Assembly: GCF_900107635.1 (NCBI RefSeq)
Contig: NZ_FNRD01000009.1
Span: forward strand, 155,862-219,861
DNA: 64,000 nucleotides
DNA from: Flavobacterium gillisiae
GTDB taxonomy: Bacteria > Bacteroidota > Bacteroidia > Flavobacteriales > Flavobacteriaceae
Direction of reading: 5' to 3'
Shown: positions 1 to 7,698 of the stretch, one piece after another
How positions within the stretch are numbered: position 1 is the stretch's first letter
Layout of the letters: every line of letters begins with the position of its first letter
The notes under the pieces: model-generated
The model's input: the letters and a program-made list of their open reading frames with translations, nothing else
Told to the model about the DNA's origin: nothing
The model's database searches: none
Translations under genes and position numbers: made by a program

Positions 1-604
1 TTATAAATCTTTCCGTAAAAGTAAGAGCAAAGCGGTCTCCTTTCTTTAATTTAAAAAAGTCAATCGACCATGAATAAATTTTTGTTATTCTACTAGCTAA
101 AGCAGCCTCTACTCCGGCATTTCCTAACGTTTCAGATAATGATCCTTTTAAAACACCACCTATGGTCCGTCTTCTTATCGTAATAGGCCTTGTTTTTTTA
201 TAAGCTACAACAGTAGTATCCCTAAAATCAAACACGTAGTAACTCAAAGCATCTGGTTGATAAACGAAAACCTGTAACTTATTTGTTTTGTCTTTTGACC
301 TAAGCATCGTGTAAGCTCTGTTAGGTTTAATGTAACGAACATTGAAAGTATCCCTCACACTGTTTACAATCTCAAACATTTTTCGGTCGCCGATGTTCTG
401 TTTGCTTATAATTGTACCAAAAGTATCTCCTCTTTTGATAGTATCGTGAATGACATTAAATTCAGAATAATTAAACCCAAAATCAGAGTCCTCTGCTATC
501 GGTTTAACTATTTTAACTCTACTCTCTAGTTCTTGATTATTATTAGATTTATTGCAGGATAGTATTGCTGTTAATACTATAAAAATTATTACTACTTGCT
601 TCAA
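1..604 (-). CDS. M23-family peptidase-like lipoprotein, N-terminal part (cut by window edge)
   Basis: The frame is open from a TTG at 604 to the left edge. It encodes a lipoprotein signal (KQVVIIFIVLTAILSC) followed by an Asn-rich linker. The next stretch, ending in YSWSIDFFKLKKGDRFAL, is typical of the region before the LytM/M23 zinc peptidase domain in OapA/Csd3-like murein endopeptidases. The catalytic domain lies outside the window, so peptidase activity is inferred. There is no ATG between the upstream in-frame stop (626-628) and the lipobox, so TTG is the best start. It lies 26 bases after the tryptophan dioxygenase stop on the same strand and may be read from that transcript. Confidence 0.75.
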   Translation of the reverse strand, partial: MKQVVIIFIVLTAILSCNKSNNNQELESRVKIVKPIAEDSDFGFNYSEFNVIHDTIKRGDTFGTIISKQNIGDRKMFEIVNSVRDTFNVRYIKPNRAYTMLRSKDKTNKLQVFVYQPDALSYYVFDFRDTTVVAYKKTRPITIRRRTIGGVLKGSLSETLGNAGVEAALASRITKIYSWSIDFFKLKKGDRFALTFTERFI

Positions 605-630
605 ACCGTATTTTATTTTTTTAATTCAAC

Positions 631-1566
631 TTAAATTTCTACACCCCAGTTCGCTAATTCGTCAGCGCTCCATAACTCCGGAAAAAATATCCTTCGCTGG
701 TATTTTGGGTGCATGTATTTTTTCCAATCACTTCCTCCAGTCGCCTCTCCAGTCCCTTTTCCGCTTTGGTCAATGTATTTAATGGCAACATTTAAATGCT
801 GCATCACCCAAGTAATATTCACGGTATGGTCAAAATGACGCATAGCTTTTATCAACTCAGGATTCTTCTGATCATCATCTGGAAGCTGTTTGAATTTTTG
901 CCAGATATTAATGGAGTTATACTCCTCCATGTGGTCCAAGAATGTTTTTTTATATTTTCTTTCAAATTCTTCTAACAAGTATGACTTCTTACCGGTCGCA
1001 TAGTCTTTACCCGCCGCTTGCCAATATAAATGTTCAAAGGCATGTTCGTAAGGTGTATTTCTATCAATAGAACCTCTATAACGATGATCAATAAGATTAA
1101 TCAAGTCAGTAGAAGAAAATTCAATTAATCGATACTGGGCACTTTGAAAACCACTTGCTGGAGTCAGCGTATTTCTAAACTTCATATATTGTTCCACTTC
1201 CATCCCGTTTTCCATAATACTGAAAGAGGTGGTCAGCATATCAAAATAACGACTGATTCTCATTAATCTTTCAGCAAAAAAATCAGTTTTTATGTTTTGA
1301 GCATAGGATATTTGATTCATCTCCCAAAGAATCATCTTAAATATCAATTCATTCACTTGATGATACATGATAAAAACCATTTCATCTGGAAGCGTTGTCC
1401 TTTGTGTTTGTATATTTAATAAGGCATCGGTCTGGATATAGTCCCAATATGTAATTGGTTTGGACCAAAGTAAGCCTTCTAAGTGCGTTTCTGTTTTTTG
1501 GTTTATGGATGCATACTTTTGATCAATTTCGCTTAAAATAGCTTCTGCATTCTCACTAATATTCAT
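631..1566 (-). CDS. kynA: tryptophan 2,3-dioxygenase
   Basis: Heme enzyme that opens the tryptophan indole ring to N-formylkynurenine, the first step of the kynurenine pathway, in the cytoplasm. The 311-residue protein shows the family blocks: a YHQVNEL segment with the substrate-side His69, an R-N-T-L-T-P-A-S-G-F-Q-S-x-Q-Y-R block near 131-146, the probable heme ligand His257, and a GTG...GGSDW segment before FFPELW. The start codon overlaps the stop of the upstream DUF3108 gene by one base (TAATG), which suggests coupled translation. A later pathway enzyme, 3-hydroxyanthranilate dioxygenase, lies 52 kb away in this window; the steps between are not present here. Confidence 0.95.
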   Translation of the reverse strand: MNISENAEAILSEIDQKYASINQKTETHLEGLLWSKPITYWDYIQTDALLNIQTQRTTLPDEMVFIMYHQVNELIFKMILWEMNQISYAQNIKTDFFAERLMRISRYFDMLTTSFSIMENGMEVEQYMKFRNTLTPASGFQSAQYRLIEFSSTDLINLIDHRYRGSIDRNTPYEHAFEHLYWQAAGKDYATGKKSYLLEEFERKYKKTFLDHMEEYNSINIWQKFKQLPDDDQKNPELIKAMRHFDHTVNITWVMQHLNVAIKYIDQSGKGTGEATGGSDWKKYMHPKYQRRIFFPELWSADELANWGVEI

Positions 1567-2336
1567 TATCTTTTTATTTTAAATGGATTGTTTAGTCCTT
1601 TAAATGCATCCAAGTCCGCTTTAATCGAACCCACCGCTAAGTCCGCTTTTATTCGAATAGGCAATCTATTATCATCGTCTGAAATCCAGACTGTTAGACT
1701 CTCCTGCTCTTTAAAAACACGACCTGATTGAACCAAAGGTTTAAAGATCATGGATGATACAACGCCAAATTTAGTTGTAATATCTTCACGACCTACAAAT
1801 TTTAACTTTAATTTTGTCGTTTCATCATCAATAAACATGTTAATGGCAATAGACTCACCTGGATTAATTTTATCAATATTGGGGTAATTCCTTAAATAAT
1901 AGAATGCTGACAAGATGTCTTGTGTGTTTTTTGGTGTGACAAAAGTTTTTTCATTTCTGTTTTTATAATCTTTTACCAAAACAGTATTAGCTGATTGATT
2001 AAAAAATCCTTCTTGACTTTTAATATATCCTCCTTCATTAATCTTCCTTACATACTGAAGTGGATTACCGGATTCCTTATCGATATAGCTTTCGTACAAA
2101 TCATCCACTTTGAAAAAAAAGCGGGACATCCCTGTCGTAAATCCTTTACCAATAACATGGAAGGTTTTCTTATTGTTTATCACTGCGTCCTTGACTTCGA
2201 GCGTTGCATATCCTGCATTTACAAAACCATAATGGATTCGGAATTTAAACCATTCACCCACATCGTAAGCATCTTCTTTAGGAGAATCGAAACTTACGGT
2301 TAATATCAATAATAAGAATAGTATAAATTTTTTCAT
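1566..2336 (-). CDS. DUF3108 domain secreted protein
   Basis: A 256-residue protein starting MKKFILFLLLILTVSF, with a signal peptide and no lipobox. The mature part matches the DUF3108 pattern (YDVGEWFKFRIHYGFVNAGYATLEV near the start; later a WISDDDNRLPIRIKA segment close to the C-terminus). The family is periplasmic or exported and has no established reaction. I prefer the Met at 2336 to one 19 codons upstream because only this start places the signal peptide at the N-terminus. The stop overlaps the tryptophan dioxygenase start, so the two genes form an operon. Why an exported DUF3108 protein is coupled to a cytoplasmic heme enzyme is unknown. Confidence 0.85.
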   Translation of the reverse strand: MKKFILFLLLILTVSFDSPKEDAYDVGEWFKFRIHYGFVNAGYATLEVKDAVINNKKTFHVIGKGFTTGMSRFFFKVDDLYESYIDKESGNPLQYVRKINEGGYIKSQEGFFNQSANTVLVKDYKNRNEKTFVTPKNTQDILSAFYYLRNYPNIDKINPGESIAINMFIDDETTKLKLKFVGREDITTKFGVVSSMIFKPLVQSGRVFKEQESLTVWISDDDNRLPIRIKADLAVGSIKADLDAFKGLNNPFKIKR

Positions 2337-2394
2337 AACGTACTTTGTCTGTTTTATTGACTGCAGTTGCAAATTTTGTTCCAAATATATCAAA

Positions 2395-2505
2395 ACAAAA
2401 AAACTCAGTCAAATAATGACTGAGTTTTTATGCTATTAACTAACCAAAAAACTATAAATTATGAAATTTATATCAATACGGAAGGAAACCACCCCTTCCA
2501 TTTTG
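2395..2505 (-). ncRNA. candidate small RNA or attenuated leader between hppD and the DUF3108 gene
   Basis: The intergenic stretch carries a good Bacteroidota -7 box on the minus strand (TACCTTTG, 2519-2512), so transcription would begin near 2505. The predicted transcript opens with a hairpin (GGAAGG at 2499-2494 pairing with CCTTCC at 2485-2480) and ends at a strong terminator hairpin with a T run (2429-2396). A 21-codon frame starts at 2501 but has no homology I recognise and no run of Trp or Tyr codons. It could be a stand-alone sRNA of about 110 nt, or an attenuator in front of the DUF3108-kynA operon. No RNA family was recognised; the call rests on layout only. Confidence 0.4.
2396..2429 (-). 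terminator. intrinsic terminator
   Basis: A 12-bp perfect stem (ACTCAGTCA/TGACTGAGT core) with a 5-base loop and T-rich flanks on both sides. On the minus strand it ends transcripts from hppD or from the candidate sRNA before the DUF3108 gene. Confidence 0.75.
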
Positions 2506-2511
2506 CGAGTG

Positions 2512-2519
2512 CAAAGGTA
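2512..2519 (-). promoter_or_regulatory. -7 promoter box TACCTTTG
   Basis: Exact match to the Bacteroidota TAnnTTTG box, read on the minus strand in the hppD/DUF3108 intergenic region. A TTTG-like -33 element is present upstream only at a long spacing (about 23 bases). It would drive the candidate sRNA or leader and possibly the DUF3108-kynA operon. Confidence 0.45.
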
Positions 2520-2627
2520 CGTAACAAAACTACATTTTTTATCAAAAAATAAAGTTTAACATATCATTCACAAAATCACTTCTTGTTTGATGGTTATTTT
2601 TTCACATAATGTAAAAAAAACAGCTTT

Positions 2628-3788
2628 TTATAGCGTTCCTCGCAATGCTTGCTCTCTCTCTATAGACTCAAACAACGCCTTGAAATTACCTGCCCCAAAG
2701 CCTTTGGCTCCCATTCTTTGAATAATTTCAAAAAATAAAGTCGGTCTGTCTTGCACTGGTTTTGTGAAAATTTGCAATAAATATCCTTCTTCATCCGCAT
2801 CGACCATAATAGCGAGTTTTTCTATTTCGTTTAAATCCTCTTTCATCATTTTCATATGATCTCCCAATCGTTCCGGAATCGCTTGATAATAAGTATGAGG
2901 TGGAGCAGACAAAAATTCTACCCCTCTAGCCTTTAACTGACTTACCGTTTTAATGATATCGTCAGTAGCAATTGCTATATGTTGTATTCCAGGTCCGCCG
3001 TAAAAATCAAGGTATTCCTCGATTTGTGATTTCTTCTTCCCTTCTGCAGGTTCGTTGATTGGAAATTTAATTCTACCATTTCCATTTGACATTACCTTAC
3101 TCATCAAAGCTGAATACTCTGTATTGATTTGTTTGTCATCAAAAGAAAGGAAATTAACAAATCCCATCACGTCTTCGTAGAACTTAACCCAAGTATTCAT
3201 TTCATTCCAACCTACATTTCCTACCATGTGATCAATGTATTTTAATCCGGTTGGCTCTGGATTGTAATCTGATTTCCATTCTTTATATCCTGGCAAGAAA
3301 ACACCTTTGTAATTTTTACGTTCCACAAAAATATGAACGGTTTCTCCGTAGGTATAAATCCCAGAACGTACTACTTCACCATGCTCATCTTTCTCTACGG
3401 TAGGCTCCATAAAAGAACGCGCACCACGCTTCATTGTTTCTTCGTAAGCACTAGTCGCATCTTCTACCCAAAGAGCCGCTACTTTTACTCCGTCTCCATG
3501 CTTTCTTAAATGTTCATGTATAGGAGAGTCTTGCGTTAAGGGCGTAGTAAGAACGATTCGTATCTTATCTTGTTTCAACACATAAGAGGTTCGGTCTCTC
3601 ACACCAGTTTCTAATCCGGCATACGCCAAAGATTGATAACCGAAAGCTGTTTTATAATAATGTGCTGATTGTTTTGCATTTCCTACATAGAACTCTACGT
3701 AATCGGTTCCTAATAAAGGAAGGAAATCTTGTGCTCCTTCAAATATTTTTTCTAGTCCGTATTCTACTGATTTTACTTCTTTTGCCAT
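2628..3788 (-). CDS. hppD: 4-hydroxyphenylpyruvate dioxygenase
   Basis: Fe(II) enzyme converting 4-hydroxyphenylpyruvate to homogentisate in tyrosine (and phenylalanine) breakdown. The 386-residue length is normal for bacterial HPPD. It has two vicinal-oxygen-chelate halves. The iron facial triad is visible: His187 (YIDHMVG), His270 (GIQHIAIATDD) and Glu354 (LFFEIIQRMG). The start fits family N-termini. The next gene upstream on the same strand is homogentisate dioxygenase, the following step; they are separated by 209 bases that hold a dispersed repeat, so they may be co-transcribed or separately initiated. The 3' end is closed by the hairpin at 2396-2429. Confidence 0.97.
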   Translation of the reverse strand: MAKEVKSVEYGLEKIFEGAQDFLPLLGTDYVEFYVGNAKQSAHYYKTAFGYQSLAYAGLETGVRDRTSYVLKQDKIRIVLTTPLTQDSPIHEHLRKHGDGVKVAALWVEDATSAYEETMKRGARSFMEPTVEKDEHGEVVRSGIYTYGETVHIFVERKNYKGVFLPGYKEWKSDYNPEPTGLKYIDHMVGNVGWNEMNTWVKFYEDVMGFVNFLSFDDKQINTEYSALMSKVMSNGNGRIKFPINEPAEGKKKSQIEEYLDFYGGPGIQHIAIATDDIIKTVSQLKARGVEFLSAPPHTYYQAIPERLGDHMKMMKEDLNEIEKLAIMVDADEEGYLLQIFTKPVQDRPTLFFEIIQRMGAKGFGAGNFKALFESIEREQALRGTL

Positions 3789-3851
3789 TTTGTTTATGTT
3801 TTATGATTCGGTTTTTTATCATTACCGAAAATGTTGTTGATTATTCTAAAG

Positions 3852-3936
3852 CCTAGCCCTGATGGAAGCGACATCCTTTATATTTTTTCTTTAAAAATAT
3901 CAAGATATAGCGCACAGCAGGAAATTGCTTCTAATT
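3852..3936 (-). repeat. dispersed 3' element, copy 1
   Basis: About 85 bp with conserved ends: in the sense of the upstream gene (homogentisate dioxygenase, minus strand) it begins near TTAGAAGC and ends ATCAGGGCTAGG, with an AT-rich hairpin in the middle. It shares these ends with elements at 25128, 35026 and 53639 and sits 62 bases past the hmgA stop, in the same orientation as the others. Confidence 0.7.
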
Positions 3937-3997
3937 AAATTTAAAATCTAGCAAGTGTGATTGCTTTGCTTCGTTCCTCGCAACTCCTCGCAATGAC

Positions 3998-5155
3998 CTA
4001 CTCAACCCACGATTTGTAATATTCACCATCATCGATTCCCATTGCTTCTTCTGTCACCATAAGGGTTCTAAAAGTATCAACCATAACCGCTAACTCTTCT
4101 GTAGCTGTGTGACCAATGCTTCTTTCCATAGCTCCAGGTGCCGGGCCGTGAGGAATACCTTTTGGATGCAATGTAATATGACCTTGTTCGATATTATTTC
4201 TACTCATAAAATCACCGTCAACATAATACAATACCTCATCACTATCGACATTGCTGTGATTGTAAGGAGCAGGAATTGCTTTTGGATGATAATCGTACAA
4301 CCTTGGTACAAATGAACAGATCACAAAAGTGGATGTTTCAAATGTCTGGTGTACCGGTGGCGGTTGATGAACGCGTCCTGTTATAGGTTCGAAATTATGA
4401 ATGCTGAATCCGTACGGAAAATTGTAGCCATCCCAACCCACTACGTCAAAAGGGTGCGTTGCATAAATTACCTCATGCATTGTTCCTTCTTTTTTGATTT
4501 TGATAAGGAAGTCTCCTTTTTCATCGTGAGTTTCCAATTCGTTTGGCAAAATAAAATCGCGCTCACAAAATGGAGAATGCTCTAAATGTTGCCCCGATTC
4601 GTTTTTATAGCGCTTAGGCGTATAAATAGGCGCGAAAGATTCGACATACAACAATCTGTTGTCTTCGGTTTCAAAATCAATTTGATAGATAATCCCTCTA
4701 GGAATAATAAGATAATCTCCGTACTCAAACGGAATATTTCCCATCATGGTGCGTAATTTTCCTTTTCCTTTGTGAATGAAAATCATTTCATCGGCATCGG
4801 CATTTTTATAAAAATACTCGCGTAATGATTTCTTTGGTGCTGCTAACCCAATTGTACAATCTTTATTAACAAGTAGTGCTTTGCGACTGTCCAGAAAATC
4901 ATCTTCGGCTTTTAGATCAAATCCTTTTAACAATAAAGATTTAATGTTTTTACCAATAGCGATTTTAGGCTCGACAGAATACGATTTAATAATTTCTTTT
5001 ACCTGTGTAGGTCGGTGGACGTGGTACAGCAATGCAGAATTTCCATGGAAACCCTCTGTTCCAAAAAGTTGTTCGTAATAAAAACCTCCATCAGGTTTTT
5101 CAAATTGTGTGTGTCTTTTTTGAGGGAAAGTCCCCAATTTATGATATAATGGCAT
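3998..5155 (-). CDS. hmgA: homogentisate 1,2-dioxygenase
   Basis: Fe(II) cupin enzyme that opens homogentisate to maleylacetoacetate, directly after HPPD in tyrosine breakdown. The 385-residue protein is the short form common in Bacteroidota; the human and proteobacterial forms are about 430-445. The iron-binding region is visible: PAPYNHSNVDSDEVLYY gives a His and a Glu ligand, and HITLHPKGIPHGPAPG gives the second His. The N-terminus (MPLYHKLGTFPQKRHTQF) matches the group. No maleylacetoacetate isomerase or fumarylacetoacetase lies in the window, so the rest of the pathway must be elsewhere. Confidence 0.95.
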   Translation of the reverse strand: MPLYHKLGTFPQKRHTQFEKPDGGFYYEQLFGTEGFHGNSALLYHVHRPTQVKEIIKSYSVEPKIAIGKNIKSLLLKGFDLKAEDDFLDSRKALLVNKDCTIGLAAPKKSLREYFYKNADADEMIFIHKGKGKLRTMMGNIPFEYGDYLIIPRGIIYQIDFETEDNRLLYVESFAPIYTPKRYKNESGQHLEHSPFCERDFILPNELETHDEKGDFLIKIKKEGTMHEVIYATHPFDVVGWDGYNFPYGFSIHNFEPITGRVHQPPPVHQTFETSTFVICSFVPRLYDYHPKAIPAPYNHSNVDSDEVLYYVDGDFMSRNNIEQGHITLHPKGIPHGPAPGAMERSIGHTATEELAVMVDTFRTLMVTEEAMGIDDGEYYKSWVE

Positions 5156-5297
5156 GATAAATTAAAATTAGAAGATTAGAAAATTAGAAAACGAGATAAA
5201 CAAACCCCTTTTCTAACTAAAACGATAGTACAGATTTAGATAATGACACATTAAGACCATTTTCTCAATTAATAAAATCCAACTAGACAATTTATAA

Positions 5298-5334
5298 ACA
5301 TTCCCTAATTGACCTCATTATCTAATTGACCTCT
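5298..5334 (-). repeat. GTCAATTAG-type short tandem repeat
   Basis: On the minus strand two near-identical units (GAGGTCAATTAGATAATG and GAGGTCAATTAGGGAATG) follow each other about 100 bases after the stop of the patatin gene. The rest of the 283-base gap (5156-5438) is AT-rich with short TTAGAA-type repeats near hmgA and no gene. Confidence 0.5.
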
Positions 5335-5438
5335 TACTCAGGATTTCTCTTGATGAGGAATTGAAGATAATCTAATAAACCTAGCCATTTTGTTTTCATT
5401 ATAACAAATATCGGAATTTTTATTGATATGGATTAAAT

Positions 5439-7640
5439 TTAAAATAAAAATCCAATACTAAACCACGTATATCCTTTTTTGGTTTCTGGAGACCAGGTGT
5501 GTTTAATTTCTATTGGGCCGATAATAGTTTCTAAACCATAACCTACTGCATAACCCGAATATTTAGGAAGTGACACCCAGCCAACGGACTCAAACATTCT
5601 GTCTCCCAAGTTTGCGAAATTTGCAGCAAAATTCAAATGATTTTTTTTATAGAACTCATAATCAATAGTTGCTGTCGACTTAATATAACTATTGGCAGCT
5701 ATACTTAAAAAATCATAACCATAAAAATGCCTGAAATTATTGATTTGATTGTAGCCATAACCTCCCAAAACAAAATTAAAAAAAGTAACACTGTCATTTC
5801 CAAAAGAAAACCCAGCTTCAGTTTGAACTTTAAGAGTGGTGTTTTTTAAAATTGTTGTTGCAAATCCAAAATCAGTTTTAGCAATCGAAAACTGGTTAAA
5901 AGTATCTGTATAATCAGATGAAACTAAAAAAGATTGTATGTCTCCAGAAAAATACCATCCTTTTTTAGGAAAAAACTTATTGTCAAATGAATCATAATTC
6001 AGATACCCAAAAAGGCTCAAATAATTACTCTTATCAATTATAGGATTACTATTAGCCAATGTTCCTGAATTAATTTTAAGGAACTTATACTCTAATCCTC
6101 CTCCAATAAGAAATTTTTGAACAAATAAAGATTGGAAATAAACCTGATTTGTCACATCCGAAAAATCGACATTAATTGAATTCACACCCAATGTTTCAAA
6201 ATCTAAAGTGCTTATTTCTCTGGTTATATTTTTATTAAATTGATTAAAATAGGACTTGAATCCAAAACTTAGATTGTAGCCGTTTTCAATATAATATCCA
6301 AAATTATAGCGGAAGTTATCTCCAAGTGCAATATCCAACGATGCAACATCATTTTTAAACAATGTTTTTTTACGTGTTAAGTTCACTAAGACAGCACTCT
6401 TGAACAAGCCGTCATAATGCAAGCCAAATTTTAAATACGATTTCGTTTTATTCTCTTTCAGAGTAAGGTTTAAGTCATCATCCTGATGGTTTGGTTCCAG
6501 CGTATAATTAATAGCTCTGAAATTTTCTGTCGCATTAATATTATTCATCCCTGCCTCTAACTGCTTATACGTAATTTTAGTACCCGGTTTAAATCGTAAT
6601 TTACCAATCACATAATCTTTAGTATAATTATCTAACTCGTCACAATTTATATCTACAATTTGCAAACTATCTGTTGGGACTTCTAATTTGGATTTTTGAT
6701 GTTTATTTGATTCTCCAACTAATGCTTCTATTTTTTCATACACTGCAAATGTGGCTTCCTCCCCTTTTATAATAATTTCTTTTCCTTTATCAAATGAGAT
6801 GACCCCGTAATCTTTAATATCCGGTTTGATGTAAATATCCGTTTTTGAGATGCTTTCCTTCATCTTTTCTATCGAATGAAGATTTGTAATTTGTACCAAA
6901 ATTTTAGTAGCGTCTTTGAGCGAGTTTCGATCTCTTAAATCATCTTGTACGTCTACACCAATGATTATATCTGCACCAAGTTTTCTTACTTCATCGATAG
7001 GATAATTATTAGTGACTCCTCCGTCTACCAATAGCTTACCATCTATTTCTACTGGAGAAAATAAGGACGGAAATGCGGAACTGGCAATCATGGCCTGCGC
7101 CAGACTCCCTTTATTTAACACAACTTCTTTGCCTGTTTCTATATCAGTAGCAATACATAAAAAAGGAATCGGCAATTTATTAAAATCCCTTACATGTCTT
7201 ACATGCCTCGTGATTCTACTTAATAAATTAAAATTATACATTCCTTTTGAAAGTGCTTCCGGTATTCCAATTTTAAAATTATTGAATGGCAGCACCAGCG
7301 CATACAATTCGTCATTCTTTTTTTCATAAAAGTTTTTGGAAGACCTTGGAATAAAATCATTTATCAACTCATCAAAATTTGTAGCTTGAAATATCGAATC
7401 AATCTGTGAAGCGGTATATCCTGAGGCATAAAGTCCCCCAACAACTGACCCCATGCTTGTTCCTCCAATATAATCGATTTTCAAACCTGCTTCCTCAAGC
7501 ACTTTTAAAACCCCTATATGCGCAAAACCTTTGGCACCACCACCGCTTAAAACCAAGCCTACTTTTGGTCTGTTCTGCTCTTGTGAAAACAAGGTCAAAC
7601 AACTCAAGAAAAGAAAAAGTAAAAGGTGCTGTTTTTTCAT
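5439..7640 (-). CDS. patatin-like phospholipase with C-terminal Omp85-type barrel
   Basis: Outer-membrane lipase-type protein of about 733 residues. Numbering here counts from a Met three codons further upstream (7649). After a signal peptide it has a patatin domain with the GGGAKG oxyanion loop (36-41), the nucleophile motif GTSMG (Ser65) and the DGG motif with catalytic Asp209. A POTRA-like stretch follows (about 340-400), then a long beta-strand-rich C-terminus ending in an aromatic residue (WFSIGFLF), typical of a BamA/Omp85-family barrel. This is the PlpD-type layout. The substrate is not known from sequence. It stands alone, with uvrC upstream on the same strand. Confidence 0.92.
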   Translation of the reverse strand: MKKQHLLLFLFLSCLTLFSQEQNRPKVGLVLSGGGAKGFAHIGVLKVLEEAGLKIDYIGGTSMGSVVGGLYASGYTASQIDSIFQATNFDELINDFIPRSSKNFYEKKNDELYALVLPFNNFKIGIPEALSKGMYNFNLLSRITRHVRHVRDFNKLPIPFLCIATDIETGKEVVLNKGSLAQAMIASSAFPSLFSPVEIDGKLLVDGGVTNNYPIDEVRKLGADIIIGVDVQDDLRDRNSLKDATKILVQITNLHSIEKMKESISKTDIYIKPDIKDYGVISFDKGKEIIIKGEEATFAVYEKIEALVGESNKHQKSKLEVPTDSLQIVDINCDELDNYTKDYVIGKLRFKPGTKITYKQLEAGMNNINATENFRAINYTLEPNHQDDDLNLTLKENKTKSYLKFGLHYDGLFKSAVLVNLTRKKTLFKNDVASLDIALGDNFRYNFGYYIENGYNLSFGFKSYFNQFNKNITREISTLDFETLGVNSINVDFSDVTNQVYFQSLFVQKFLIGGGLEYKFLKINSGTLANSNPIIDKSNYLSLFGYLNYDSFDNKFFPKKGWYFSGDIQSFLVSSDYTDTFNQFSIAKTDFGFATTILKNTTLKVQTEAGFSFGNDSVTFFNFVLGGYGYNQINNFRHFYGYDFLSIAANSYIKSTATIDYEFYKKNHLNFAANFANLGDRMFESVGWVSLPKYSGYAVGYGLETIIGPIEIKHTWSPETKKGYTWFSIGFLF

Positions 7641-7698
7641 AAAAAGCATGTGGTTTTTAATGGCGTTCTTGTTTGCATAACTAATATTTCACTTAAAA

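Noticed and set aside
3961..3997. GCTTCGTTCCTCGCAA-type words after hmgA as a tRNA fragment
   Set aside because: No cloverleaf can be drawn and no T-loop or anticodon arm is present; it looks like part of another short dispersed word.
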